Under the pieces are notes generated by a model. The model did not search any database. It had not been told where the DNA came from and saw nothing but the letters and a program-made list of their open reading frames with translations. 64,000 nt of DNA, from NCBI RefSeq assembly GCF_019278525.1, contig NZ_CP058986.1, positions 1,302,001 through 1,366,000 on the forward strand, read 5' to 3'. Source of the DNA: Polaribacter sp. HaHaR_3_91. Lineage in GTDB: Bacteria > Bacteroidota > Bacteroidia > Flavobacteriales > Flavobacteriaceae. This document shows positions 53,731-63,446 of this stretch, in pieces. Made by a program: the position numbers and the translations under genes. The first letter of the stretch is position 1. Each line of letters starts with the position of its first letter.

Positions 53731-54495
53731 TTACGAATTCTTTTTTAATAATTCTTGCGCCAAATTTAAGTAATTTACGGCACCTTTACTAGTTGCATCG
53801 TATGCAATAATGCTTTCTCCGTAACTTGGTGCTTCTCCTAAACGTGTATTTCTTCTAATTATAGTATCAAAAACCATACTAGAAAAATGTTTTCTAACTT
53901 CATCAACTACTTGATTAGAAAGGCGTAAACGAGAATCGAACATGGTTAAAAGTAAGCCTTCTATATCTAAGTCAGAATTATGAATATTCTGTACACTTTT
54001 AATGGTATTTAATAATTTCCCTAACCCTTCTAAGGCAAAATATTCACACTGAATAGGAATTATTACAGAATCTGCAGCTACTAAAGAGTTTAACGTAATT
54101 AAACCTAATGACGGAGCACAATCTATTAAAATATAATCGTAATCGTCTTTTAGATCGACTAACGCTTTTTTTAACATATACTCTCTATCTTCCTTATCTA
54201 CCAATTCTATTTCAATAGCTACTAAATCTATATGTGCAGGTATAATATCTACATTTGGAGACTCGGTTTTAACAATCGCATCTTTTGCATCAATGGAATG
54301 TTCTAAAACTTGATAGGTTCCATATTCTACAGTTTCAACATCAATACCTAAACCAGACGAAGCGTTTGCTTGCGGATCTGCATCAATCAACAAAACTTTT
54401 TTCTCTAAAACACCTAAAGAAGCAGCTAAATTTATGCTTGTAGTTGTTTTACCAACACCACCTTTTTGATTTGCAATAGCAATTATTTTACCCAT
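53731..54495 (-). CDS. parA: Chromosome partitioning ATPase ParA
   Basis: The 254-residue P-loop ATPase has the deviant Walker A KGGVGKTTTS at 11-20, the DADPQANASSGLG segment and DYILIDCAPSLGL. With ParB it segregates the chromosome origin. It heads the parA-parB-DUF5683-dapB block. Confidence 0.97.
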   Translation of the reverse strand: MGKIIAIANQKGGVGKTTTSINLAASLGVLEKKVLLIDADPQANASSGLGIDVETVEYGTYQVLEHSIDAKDAIVKTESPNVDIIPAHIDLVAIEIELVDKEDREYMLKKALVDLKDDYDYILIDCAPSLGLITLNSLVAADSVIIPIQCEYFALEGLGKLLNTIKSVQNIHNSDLDIEGLLLTMFDSRLRLSNQVVDEVRKHFSSMVFDTIIRRNTRLGEAPSYGESIIAYDATSKGAVNYLNLAQELLKKNS

Positions 54496-54640
54496 TATAA
54501 AAGTTTAGTTTATAGGTAGTAAAATTACGTTTTTTTCTGTCTTTAGAAAATGAAAGATGTTAACAAAAAGATAAAAATGTAAGATACTGTATTTTAGTTT
54601 TTTGCGTTTGTTTTTGTTGACTTTTTAAACAAATTTAAGT

Positions 54641-54670
54641 AAAAAAAAACCGAAGCATAAACTTCGGTTT
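54641..54670 (-). terminator. Intrinsic terminator of pepD
   Basis: AAACCGAAG (54647-54655) pairs with CTTCGGTTT (54662-54670), loop 6 nt, with the T-run of the minus strand at 54641-54650. It lies 19 nt past the pepD stop. Confidence 0.85.
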
Positions 54671-54688
54671 CTAACAGGTAATATTGTA

Positions 54689-56149
54689 CTATTTCTTTGG
54701 AATGTTCTTTAAAATTTCAATTAAAAATTTCCAGAATTTTTGTGTTGATGAAATAGATGCTTTTTCGTCTGGAGAGTGCGCTCCTCTAATAGTTGGTCCA
54801 AAAGAAACCATATCCATTTCTGGGTAATTCTGACCTAAGATTCCACATTCTAAACCAGCGTGACAAGCTGCTACATCTGCTTTCTCACCATGTAAAGTTT
54901 CATATAAATTAGAAACTACGTCTAAAATTGCTGAGTTTACATTCGGTTGCCATCCTGGGTATTCACCAGATAAATCTACATCAAAACCAGATAATTCAAA
55001 AGCAGATTTTAAAGAATTTGCTAAATCTAATTTATTACTTTCTGATGATGATCGTGTTAAACATCCAATTTTTATGCTTCCATCTTTTACAATTACTCGA
55101 GCAATATTATTAGAGGTTTCTACCAATCCTTTAATATTCGGACTCATTCTATAGACTCCGTTATGAGCAGCGTAAATAGACTTTAATAAACCTTCCTGAA
55201 CGCCTAATTCCATGACTTTATTTGGAAGTGTAGATTCTTGAATATCAACTGTTAAGTTGGGTTCTATTGTTGAAAACTCTTCTTTTATATTGTTGATAAG
55301 TAAATTGGTTTCTAAAAGAAAAGCTTCTTTAGAAATGATGTCTACAGTTACAATTGCAGTACTTTCTCTAGGAATTGCGTTACGTAAACTACCTCCATTT
55401 ATTTCAGAAATTTGTAAACCAAAATTGGTGAAACCATCAAATAATAAACGGTTCATAATTTTGTTTGCGTTTCCTAATTCTTTAATAATATCCATTCCAG
55501 AATGTCCACCATTTAAACCTTTTACAGTAATTGAATAAGCGGTAGCATTTTCAGAAACATCTTCTTCAGCATAACTTCTTGTAGCAGTAACATCTACGCC
55601 ACCGGCGCAGCCCATGCCAATTTCATCATCTTCTTCTGTGTCTAAATTTAAAAGAATTTCTCCTTCTAAAATCCCGCCTTCAAGTCCCATTGCACCAGTC
55701 ATACCAGTTTCTTCATCAATCGTAAAAAGTGCTTCTAGGTTTGGGTGTTCAAGATCATCAGAAGAAAAAATAGCCATAATAGCGGCAACTCCTAAACCGT
55801 TATCTGCACCTAATGTTGTTCCGTCTGCAGTAACCCAATCACCTTCAATTAGCATTTTAATACCTTCCTTATCAAAATCGAAAACAGTAGCTGAGTTTTT
55901 TTGATGAACCATATCTAAATGGCTCTGTAAAACAACAGTTTTTCTATCTTCTAAACCTTTTGTAGCTGGTTTTTTAATAATGACATTTCCAACTTTATCT
56001 ACAAAAGTTTCTAAGTTTAATTTTTTACCAAAATCTACCATGAACTGAATTACACGTTCTTCTTTTTTAGAAGGACGAGGCACTGCATTTAAATCTGCAA
56101 AGTGATTCCAAACAATTTTAGGTTCTAAATTTCTTACTGCTTTACTCAT
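54689..56149 (-). CDS. pepD: Aminoacyl-histidine dipeptidase (Xaa-His dipeptidase)
   Basis: The 486-residue enzyme is an M20 zinc peptidase: LQSHLDMVHQKN (metal His and Asp), TLGADNGLGVAA (metal Asp), DEETGMTGA (catalytic Glu) and a lid domain in the middle. It hydrolyses dipeptides such as carnosine-type Xaa-His. It is cytosolic, with no signal peptide. Confidence 0.94.
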   Translation of the reverse strand: MSKAVRNLEPKIVWNHFADLNAVPRPSKKEERVIQFMVDFGKKLNLETFVDKVGNVIIKKPATKGLEDRKTVVLQSHLDMVHQKNSATVFDFDKEGIKMLIEGDWVTADGTTLGADNGLGVAAIMAIFSSDDLEHPNLEALFTIDEETGMTGAMGLEGGILEGEILLNLDTEEDDEIGMGCAGGVDVTATRSYAEEDVSENATAYSITVKGLNGGHSGMDIIKELGNANKIMNRLLFDGFTNFGLQISEINGGSLRNAIPRESTAIVTVDIISKEAFLLETNLLINNIKEEFSTIEPNLTVDIQESTLPNKVMELGVQEGLLKSIYAAHNGVYRMSPNIKGLVETSNNIARVIVKDGSIKIGCLTRSSSESNKLDLANSLKSAFELSGFDVDLSGEYPGWQPNVNSAILDVVSNLYETLHGEKADVAACHAGLECGILGQNYPEMDMVSFGPTIRGAHSPDEKASISSTQKFWKFLIEILKNIPKK

Positions 56150-56221
56150 TTTCTTGATTTTTATTATGAATTTTTAAAGGCATTTTAAAGTCTTTAAAAA
56201 GTTTAATTCTAGCTAGTAAAT

Positions 56222-56854
56222 TTACAATATTTCTACTACAGTTTCTGTTAAGTCTTTTCTAACTTTTGTTAAATCTTTCATGTAGCAATCGTCGGCTCTA
56301 AAACCAACAGGAAGTACTAATACTGATTGTAAATTTTGAGCGGTTAAATTAAGGATTTCGTCGTATTTATTAGGAATAAAGCCTTCCATTGGGCAGGCAT
56401 CTATTCTTTCTACTGCGCAAACGGTCATTAAATTACCAAGTGCAATATATGCTTGGTTTTTATTCCATACGGTTAATTCTTCTTGTGTTTTTTTTTCAAT
56501 ATCTGCAGTTAGAAATTCTTTAAAAGGTTTTATAATTTCATTAGGAGTCTTTCTAATTTTTTGAACTAATGTAAAGTAGTTTTCTACTTCTACACTTGTA
56601 TAGTTTTTAGGAATGCAAATAACCAAAACATGAGAAGCATCTAATATTTGTGCTTGGTTCCAAGAATGTGAAACTAGTTCTTTTTGAACTTCTTTATTTT
56701 TAATTACAATCAACTTTAAAGGCTGCAGTCCGTATGAACTTGCTGTTAAGTTAAAAGCTTCTTTTAAGGTGTTTATTTGAACTTCTGAAAGTTGCTTTTC
56801 TGAATCAAACTTTTTAACGGCATAACGCCATTTTAAACTATCTATAATATTCAT
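56222..56854 (-). CDS. Nitroreductase-family NAD(P)H-dependent oxidoreductase
   Basis: The 210-residue flavoprotein starts DSLKWRYAVKKFD, the FMN-binding RxxxxF pattern of NfsB-type enzymes. It continues with ASSYGLQPLKLIVI and QAYIALGNLMTVCA. It reduces quinones or nitro compounds with FMN. The natural substrate is unknown. Its promoter is mirrored by that of the divergent DUF2851 gene. Confidence 0.9.
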   Translation of the reverse strand: MNIIDSLKWRYAVKKFDSEKQLSEVQINTLKEAFNLTASSYGLQPLKLIVIKNKEVQKELVSHSWNQAQILDASHVLVICIPKNYTSVEVENYFTLVQKIRKTPNEIIKPFKEFLTADIEKKTQEELTVWNKNQAYIALGNLMTVCAVERIDACPMEGFIPNKYDEILNLTAQNLQSVLVLPVGFRADDCYMKDLTKVRKDLTETVVEIL

Positions 56855-56871
56855 TTATCTTAATTAGGCTG

Positions 56872-56893
56872 CAAAAATAAGTCATTATTTTTG
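56872..56893. promoter_or_regulatory. Mirror-image divergent -7 elements
   Basis: CAAAAATAA (56872-56880) and TTATTTTTG (56885-56893) are exact reverse complements with a 4-nt spacer. Each holds TATTTTTG on its own strand, facing the nitroreductase gene and the DUF2851 gene. Confidence 0.6.
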
Positions 56894-56972
56894 ATGAATT
56901 CTGTTCATGTGATTATAAATATTGATAAAGGTATAAATGATTTTTTGTATCTTGATAGCAAAAAAAAAGACT

Positions 56973-58247
56973 ATGAATGAGGATTTTCTTCATTATGTAT
57001 GGAAATATCAATTGTTTTCTGTTCACGATTTAAAAACAACTACTAACGAAGACGTTTCTATTTTAAAAGTTGGAATCCATAATTATAACTCAGGTCCTGA
57101 TTTTTTAAATGCGCAACTTAAAATTGATGACCAATTGTGGGCGGGCAATGTAGAAATTCATTTAAAATCGTCTGATTGGTATGTACATCATCATGAAATT
57201 GATGAAAATTATGATGCCGTTATTTTACATGTTGTTTGGGAAGATGATGCAACTGTTTTTATGAAAAATAACAAGCCTTTACCTGTTTTGGTTTTAAAAG
57301 ATTTTGTGCTTGCTTCTGCTTTACATAATTATCGGAATTTATTTTCGACTAAACAAAATTGGGTTTCTTGTGAAAAAGAAATTAGTACTGTAGATGATTT
57401 TACTTTGGATAATTGGAAAGAACGATTATTTTTTGAGCGTTTAGAACGAAAATCGATTGAAATGAATAAAGTTTTGTTGGACAATCAAAACGATTTTGAA
57501 GCAGTTCTATTTCAGTTATTAGCCAAAAACTTTGGATTGAAAGTAAATGGTGATGTCTTTTTTAATTTGGCAACTTCTTTCGATTTTTCAACTCTTAGAA
57601 AAGTAAGGTTTGATGAAACTCAATTAGCTGCTTTGTTATTTGGACAAGCAGGGTTTTTAGAGGAGGTTGTTGATAGCGAATATCATCAGCAATTAAAAAC
57701 AAGCTACAATTATTTGCAGCATAAATATAACTTAGAACCGATAGGAAAAGTGCAGTTTTCATTTTTTAGAATGCGACCACCTAATTTCCCAACCATTCGT
57801 ATTGCTCAATTAATTGCTTTATATCATTGCCATCAAAATTTATTTTCTAAAATGATGCAAATAGAAACCTTAAAAGAATTTTATAATTTGTTTGAGATTG
57901 ATGTACATCCGTTTTGGAAAACACATTATACATTTGAAACCGCTTCAAAATTATCTCCTAAAAAGTTGACAAAATCCTTTGTAGATTTATTATTGATCAA
58001 CACCATTATTCCACTAAAGTTTTCATATCAAAAAAATAGGGGAGAAGTGAATGAAATGGAATTTTTAAAGATTCTAAAAAAAATAAAACCAGAAAAAAAT
58101 AGTATTATTTCTAAGTTTGATGAAATTGGAGTTCAATCTAAAAATGCTTATGAAACACAGTCTTTATTAGAGCTTAAAAACAACTATTGCGCAAAGAAAC
58201 GATGTTTACAGTGCGCAATAGGAGTTCGGTTGTTAAGCGAAAAATAA
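56973..58247 (+). CDS. DUF2851 family protein
   Basis: The 424-residue protein starts MNEDFLHYVWKYQLF and continues with GPDFLNAQLKIDDQLWAGNVEIH and SDWYVHHHEID, the usual DUF2851 pattern. The N-terminal half resembles a nuclease-like fold; this is a guess. The C-terminus has three Cys in a CX4CX2C arrangement (YCAKKRCLQCAIG), possibly a metal or Fe-S site. An in-frame ATG at 56937 would precede the conserved start by 12 residues and is not used. The function is unknown. Confidence 0.87.
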   Translation: MNEDFLHYVWKYQLFSVHDLKTTTNEDVSILKVGIHNYNSGPDFLNAQLKIDDQLWAGNVEIHLKSSDWYVHHHEIDENYDAVILHVVWEDDATVFMKNNKPLPVLVLKDFVLASALHNYRNLFSTKQNWVSCEKEISTVDDFTLDNWKERLFFERLERKSIEMNKVLLDNQNDFEAVLFQLLAKNFGLKVNGDVFFNLATSFDFSTLRKVRFDETQLAALLFGQAGFLEEVVDSEYHQQLKTSYNYLQHKYNLEPIGKVQFSFFRMRPPNFPTIRIAQLIALYHCHQNLFSKMMQIETLKEFYNLFEIDVHPFWKTHYTFETASKLSPKKLTKSFVDLLLINTIIPLKFSYQKNRGEVNEMEFLKILKKIKPEKNSIISKFDEIGVQSKNAYETQSLLELKNNYCAKKRCLQCAIGVRLLSEK

Positions 58248-58249
58248 TG

Positions 58250-60673
58250 TTATTTCTTAGGATTTAAGATTTCATTAATTTTAGCATAACAATCTTTATA
58301 ATGATATTTTGTAATTGTGTTAACAGCTCTTTTACTTGCTGTGTTTACTTGGTATTTTAAAGCTTCTAATTCTCCTCTTACAATAGAAGAGATGTCGTTA
58401 TTTTTAGACTCTTCATTATCCATTAAATTCTTCATTTTATCAATATATGATTTTTGAAGAGTTCTTCTTTGTAAGTCAACGTTTTTAGTTGCATTGGTTT
58501 CAGAAAAAACACCTTTTCTTAAATCTTTAATCATGTCTGATGCTGCATAAAATTCATCTTGAATTACTTCTGCTTCTATCATTCTATTTAAAGTTTGGTA
58601 ATTTAATAAAGTGCTTAAAAACCTATTTTGATAACCTGCAAGTTTGTCTGTATAACCAGTTTCTTCAATCTTGTTTAAAATATTTTTATCTAGTAACCAA
58701 TTTTGCGTTTTAAAAACATTTGCTTGTAACCAAGCCATTGATTCTTTTTGCTTTGCTTTTGTAACAGGAACATAAATATCACCAGTTTGAGATGGTTTTT
58801 TATTAAACTCGTAAACACCACCAATATTACCAACAACATGTCCAGAATATCTTCCCCAAACGCTTAATAACTCTCCGTATAATTCACCTAAATCTTCGTA
58901 ATTGTTTGTTTGATCTGATGTCCAACTTGGAAGATTTTTAGCTACAATTTTTAAGTTTTTAACTCCATAAGTACTTGCTTTTACCTGGTCATTTCCAATT
59001 CCTTCAGTTTGTGCAGAAGGATCAAAACGTTGTCCACCAAATCTATAAATTGGGTTATCTGCTTTATCTTCAATCCATTTATCTAAAGTTTTTACTTCGT
59101 CTTCAGGAGTATTTGCATTTGGCACAACTCTATATCCCCAATTAATTGCATAATGATCATAAGGGCCTAATTGTCTAACAAATCTTACATCCTTATCACC
59201 AGGTTGTGCTACGTAATTGTAACGAGCATAATCCATAATGGTTGCTGCAATTCCGTTTTTCTGAGTAAAACTTCCAGAACGTAAAGAATCTACAGGATAG
59301 GCATAACTTGCAGCCATATTATGTGGTAAACCTAAAGCATGACCAACTTCGTGAGAAATTACCATACGCATCATTTCTCCAATATCTTCTGCAGGCGTGT
59401 CTAAGGTTCTTGCAGACGGATTTGCTGCTCCGGTTTCTAATAAATATCTATTTCTGTAAGAACGTAAATGGTTGTGATACCAAATAATATCACTTTCTAG
59501 TATCTCTCCAGAACGAGGGTCTGAAACACTTGGTCCTGTTGCGTTTCTTGTGGTACTTGCTACATATCTAATAGAAGAATAACGAACATCTTCCATACTA
59601 AAGTCTGGGTCTTCTTCTTTTGTAGGTGGCATTTTTGCCATAATTGCATTTTTAAAACCAGCAGTTTCAAAAACTTTAGCCCAATCATCAACACCTTGTT
59701 TTATGTCTTTTCTTAGTTTTTCTGGCGTTGCAGGATCTAAGTAATACACAATTGGTTTAATTGGCTCAACTAATTCTCCGCGATTATACGCTTCAACATC
59801 TTTTGGTTCTAGTCTCCAACGTCTAATATATCTTTTGCTATCAGCTTTTAAAGCTTCTGAACTATAATCTACATTTCCAATAGAAAAATAACCAACTCTT
59901 TTGTCAGATATTCTTGGCATCATTGGTTCTTCTGGTAATAAAATCATAGATTGATTAACATGTAAAGTAATTGTGTTTGTACTTCTGTTACTTGGTGGTT
60001 CATCTGCTTCAAAAGTAAAATTTTGTACTACTTCTATGTTTTCTGGAAAACTCTTAATACTATTGATAAAGCTTCTAGTAGCATCTAACCTTTTTACTTT
60101 GTAGGTTTTTCTAAATCTTGATGATAAACCAGAGATAGCTTTTACATCCGAAGAAAAGAATTTTGTAACATCAACTAACACAGTTGTTGAATCTGTGTTT
60201 TGTGTTTTAATATCGAAAGAATAAATAATAGGTTCTAAGTTGTTCGATTTTACAGATTTAAAAATTGGTAAAGAATCATTTGCTATGGCATCATAAGATT
60301 TTACTTTTAATAAAATTTTATTTTTATAATGTTCCCAAACCACTACTTGGGTGTTAATTTTAGAACCAGCATTTACGTAACCACCGCCTAAACCAGCAGG
60401 TATGTCTTTTAGTCTAGTAACTAATAACATTTCTTTACCTAAGTAAGATTTGGGAATTTCGTAAATAAATTCATCTTTATTAGTATGTACTTTAAATAAT
60501 CCATCATCAGTTTTTGTGTCTTTGTTTACAAAATCTGAATATTTTGGGAGTTTTGCTTTGCTCGTTTTAGCTTCTGAATTTTCTTTCTTTTTATCTTTTG
60601 ATTTTCGTTGAGCTTCAAGAGAATTAGAAATTGTAAAAATAGAAAGTAATAATAAGAGTAGTGTTTTTTTCAT
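58250..60673 (-). CDS. Secreted zinc metalloprotease (DUF5117/metzincin type)
   Basis: The 807-residue protein has a signal peptide (SNSLEAQ). The zinc motif HEVGHALGLPH has His441, His445 and His451, and IMDYARYNYV is the Met-turn, so it is a metzincin. The N-terminal DUF5118/5117 region and the C-terminal helical region match the large Bacteroidetes family of outer proteases. An upstream in-frame ATG (60700) would put nine residues before the signal peptide; 60673 is preferred. It likely works in the periplasm or outside the cell on proteins. The substrate is unknown. Confidence 0.92.
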   Translation of the reverse strand: MKKTLLLLLLSIFTISNSLEAQRKSKDKKKENSEAKTSKAKLPKYSDFVNKDTKTDDGLFKVHTNKDEFIYEIPKSYLGKEMLLVTRLKDIPAGLGGGYVNAGSKINTQVVVWEHYKNKILLKVKSYDAIANDSLPIFKSVKSNNLEPIIYSFDIKTQNTDSTTVLVDVTKFFSSDVKAISGLSSRFRKTYKVKRLDATRSFINSIKSFPENIEVVQNFTFEADEPPSNRSTNTITLHVNQSMILLPEEPMMPRISDKRVGYFSIGNVDYSSEALKADSKRYIRRWRLEPKDVEAYNRGELVEPIKPIVYYLDPATPEKLRKDIKQGVDDWAKVFETAGFKNAIMAKMPPTKEEDPDFSMEDVRYSSIRYVASTTRNATGPSVSDPRSGEILESDIIWYHNHLRSYRNRYLLETGAANPSARTLDTPAEDIGEMMRMVISHEVGHALGLPHNMAASYAYPVDSLRSGSFTQKNGIAATIMDYARYNYVAQPGDKDVRFVRQLGPYDHYAINWGYRVVPNANTPEDEVKTLDKWIEDKADNPIYRFGGQRFDPSAQTEGIGNDQVKASTYGVKNLKIVAKNLPSWTSDQTNNYEDLGELYGELLSVWGRYSGHVVGNIGGVYEFNKKPSQTGDIYVPVTKAKQKESMAWLQANVFKTQNWLLDKNILNKIEETGYTDKLAGYQNRFLSTLLNYQTLNRMIEAEVIQDEFYAASDMIKDLRKGVFSETNATKNVDLQRRTLQKSYIDKMKNLMDNEESKNNDISSIVRGELEALKYQVNTASKRAVNTITKYHYKDCYAKINEILNPKK

Positions 60674-60759
60674 ATTAGAGTTTAATGATGTGTAAGGCAC
60701 TAAATTACTTAAATGTGCTTGTTATTTTCTTAACGTTTTCTTATAATTATGTTAAAAAA

Positions 60760-60788
60760 AAGCTCAAAAAAATAGTTTTTTTGAGCTT
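60760..60788 (-). terminator. Intrinsic terminator of the E1 fusion gene
   Basis: AAGCTCAAAAAAA (60760-60772) pairs perfectly with 60776-60788, loop TAG. On the minus strand the stem is followed by Ts. Confidence 0.85.
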
Positions 60789-60812
60789 AATAGAATTTAT
60801 GTATTGTGTTTT

Positions 60813-63266
60813 TTAATACAAACTTTTATGTTTATTAGGATTTGCTTCATTCATAATTTCATAGATTTTCTCGTAAATATCCTCTGCAGATGGTTTTGAA
60901 AAATAATCTCCGTCTGTACCGTATGCTGTTCTGTGTTCTTTAGCAGTTAAAGTTGCAGGTTTGCTATCTAAAAACATATAACCATTTTGTTTTTCTACGA
61001 TTTCTTGTAGAAGATAAGCAGAAGCTCCACCAGGTAAATCTTCATCAACGATTAATAATTTATTCGTTTTCTCTAAGCTTTTTACACAATCATGATGCAA
61101 GTCGAAAGGTAGTAAGCTTTGTGCATCTATAATTTCTATGTTAATATCTGCTTGCAGTAATTCTTTAGCTACTTCTTCTACAATTCTTAAGGTAGATCCG
61201 TAAGAAACAACCGTTAAATCTGTTCCTTCTTTCACTATTTCTACAACACCTATTTGTGTTTTGTATTCACCTAAATTTACAGGCAATTCTTCTTTTAATC
61301 GGTAACCGTTTAAACATTCTATTACTAATGCAGGCTCATCACCTTCTAGTAAAGTATTGTAAAAACCAGCTGCTTTTGTCATGTTTCTAGGCACTAAAAC
61401 ATGAATTCCTCTAACATTATTTATAATTCCGCCCATTGGAGAGCCTGCGTGCCAAATACCTTCTAGTCTGTGACCACGAGTTCTAATAATTAAGGGGGCT
61501 TTTTGTTTACCGAAAGTTCTGTAATGTAGTGTTGCTAAATCGTCGCTCATTATTTGTAAAGCGTACAATAAATAATCTAGATATTGTATTTCTGCAATAG
61601 GGCGCAGGCCACGCATTGCTAAACCAATACCTTGTCCTATAATTGTTGCTTCTCTAATACCTGTATCTGCAACTCTTATTTCACCATATTTTTCTTGAAG
61701 CCCTTCCAATCCTTGGTTTACATCACCAATAAAACCAGCATCTTCTCCAAAAATAATTACTTCTGGATGTTTTTTAAGAATAGCATCAAAATTATCTCTC
61801 ATAATTATCCGTGCATCTACTAATGTTTTACTATCAGAATATACAGGTTTCTTTTCAGGAACGTTTAATGCACTAAGGCTTGATTCACTATATAAATATG
61901 AAGAAAATTTTTCAGAGGCACTTTTTAAAGCGTTTTTTATAAAATTTTGAAGTAATATTTTTTCTGCAAAATTTTCATCACTTAAATATCGTAGTGTTTT
62001 TCTAGTAGCAGATAAAACATCTTTTCTACTAGGTTCTACAATCGAAATTAAATCTTTTTTATGTTTGTTGATAAAGCTACTGTTTTTACTTTTTTCAGCA
62101 ACTTTGTCTAATAATTGACAGGCAGTGTTTACTTCTGTTTTTATTTCATTAATAAAAGTATTCCAAGCATTTCTTTTTGCACTTAAAACTTCTTTTTTTG
62201 CTTCTTTTTCTAAAATAATAAGATCTTCTTCAGATTCTACAAAGCGTAAAGTTTCTCCTGATTCAGTTTCTAATTCGAAGTCTAAAATCCAGTTTCGCAT
62301 TTTTGTAATGCAATCGTGTTCTTTCTCCCAATTTAGTCTTTTCTTACCTTTATATCTTTCGTGAGATCCAGAAGTAGAATGACCTTGTGGTTGCGTTAAT
62401 TCTTTTACGTGAATTAAAACAGGTACGTGTTCTTCTCTGGCAATTTTTGCCGCTTTATTATATGTGTCTACTAATTGTACATAATCCCAACCGTTTACCA
62501 CAAATATTTCGTAACCAGCTTTGTTATGTTCTCTCTGAAATCCTTTTAAAATTTCTGATATGCTTTCTTTTGTAGTTTGATGTTTCGCGTGTACAGAAAT
62601 TCCGTATTCATCATCCCAAACACTCATTAGCATAGGTACTTGTAAAACACCAGCTGCGTTTATGGTTTCAAAAAATAAACCTTCACTAGTACTAGCATTA
62701 CCAATAGTACCCCAAGCAACTTCATTTCCGTTTGTAGAAAATTTAGATTTATGTTGTACGCTTTTTTCTGTTCTGTATATTTTAGAAGCTTGTGCTAAAC
62801 CTAATAAACGGGGCATTTGGCCTGCTGTAGGTGAAATATCTGCACTAGAGTTGTATTGTTTTGTTAGGTCTTTCCAGCTGCCATCTTCATTTAAACTGTG
62901 TGTTGTAAAATGACCACCCATTTGTCTACCAGCGGACATAGGTTCTGCTTTTATATCTGTGTGTGCGTATAAACCTGCAAAGAATTGTTGTGGAGTTAAC
63001 TCTCCGATAGCCATCATAAAAGTTTGGTCTCTGTAATAACCAGATCTAAAATCTCCTAACTTAAATGCCTTAGCCATTGCTAGTTGCGGAACTTCTTTTC
63101 CGTCACCAAAAATACCGAATTTAGCCTTACCTGTTAAAACTTCTCTACGACCTAATAAACTGCACTCTCTACTAATTTTAGCTATTTTATAATCATTTAA
63201 AACTTCTGTTTTAAAGTCTTGAAAAGATAGTTTTTGTTTATTATCTATAGGTGTTTCTTGCAACAT
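60813..63266 (-). CDS. Fused E1 alpha/beta subunit of a 2-oxoacid dehydrogenase (branched-chain type)
   Basis: The 817-residue protein joins both E1 chains. Residues about 15-370 are E1-alpha, with the thiamine diphosphate motif IGNASTSEG (187-196) and VWDDEYGIS, in which the usual Asp and Asn positions differ (Gly-Asn in place of Gly-Asp). From about 470 comes E1-beta, with IIFGEDAG, GQGIGLAMRGLRPIAEIQ and EDLPGGASAYLLQ. It decarboxylates 2-oxoacids, most likely branched-chain ones, as part of a multienzyme complex with E2 and E3 encoded elsewhere. This single-chain form is common in Bacteroidetes. Confidence 0.93.
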   Translation of the reverse strand: MLQETPIDNKQKLSFQDFKTEVLNDYKIAKISRECSLLGRREVLTGKAKFGIFGDGKEVPQLAMAKAFKLGDFRSGYYRDQTFMMAIGELTPQQFFAGLYAHTDIKAEPMSAGRQMGGHFTTHSLNEDGSWKDLTKQYNSSADISPTAGQMPRLLGLAQASKIYRTEKSVQHKSKFSTNGNEVAWGTIGNASTSEGLFFETINAAGVLQVPMLMSVWDDEYGISVHAKHQTTKESISEILKGFQREHNKAGYEIFVVNGWDYVQLVDTYNKAAKIAREEHVPVLIHVKELTQPQGHSTSGSHERYKGKKRLNWEKEHDCITKMRNWILDFELETESGETLRFVESEEDLIILEKEAKKEVLSAKRNAWNTFINEIKTEVNTACQLLDKVAEKSKNSSFINKHKKDLISIVEPSRKDVLSATRKTLRYLSDENFAEKILLQNFIKNALKSASEKFSSYLYSESSLSALNVPEKKPVYSDSKTLVDARIIMRDNFDAILKKHPEVIIFGEDAGFIGDVNQGLEGLQEKYGEIRVADTGIREATIIGQGIGLAMRGLRPIAEIQYLDYLLYALQIMSDDLATLHYRTFGKQKAPLIIRTRGHRLEGIWHAGSPMGGIINNVRGIHVLVPRNMTKAAGFYNTLLEGDEPALVIECLNGYRLKEELPVNLGEYKTQIGVVEIVKEGTDLTVVSYGSTLRIVEEVAKELLQADINIEIIDAQSLLPFDLHHDCVKSLEKTNKLLIVDEDLPGGASAYLLQEIVEKQNGYMFLDSKPATLTAKEHRTAYGTDGDYFSKPSAEDIYEKIYEIMNEANPNKHKSLY

Positions 63267-63290
63267 TTTTATGAGCTTTTTAATGTATCA

Positions 63291-63298
63291 CAAAGATA
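63291..63298 (-). promoter_or_regulatory. -7 element for the E1 fusion gene
   Basis: The minus strand reads TATCTTTG, 25 nt before the ATG at 63266. Confidence 0.55.
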
Positions 63299-63391
63299 GT
63301 TTTTTTAGTTGATAATTAAAAACTTATATATTTATTAAGAATATGGTAATTTTTTTTGCTGATTTTTAGTTTTTATTGGGTTTTGTTTAAT

Positions 63392-63428
63392 AAAAAAGAG
63401 ATATTGTTTTCACAATACCCCTTTTTTT
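63392..63428 (-). terminator. Intrinsic terminator of the right-edge gene
   Basis: On the minus strand AAAAAAGGGGTATTG pairs with CAATATCTCTTTTTT, loop TGAAAA. Two G-U pairs make the stem continuous only in the minus-strand RNA, so it is directional. Confidence 0.75.
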
Positions 63429-63446
63429 GTATAAACTGTTATTTGG

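Noticed and set aside
49717-54640. A parS site near parAB (palindrome around CACGTG)
   Set aside because: No convincing full palindrome was seen by eye; CACGTG occurrences elsewhere in the window are inside coding DNA and poorly matched.
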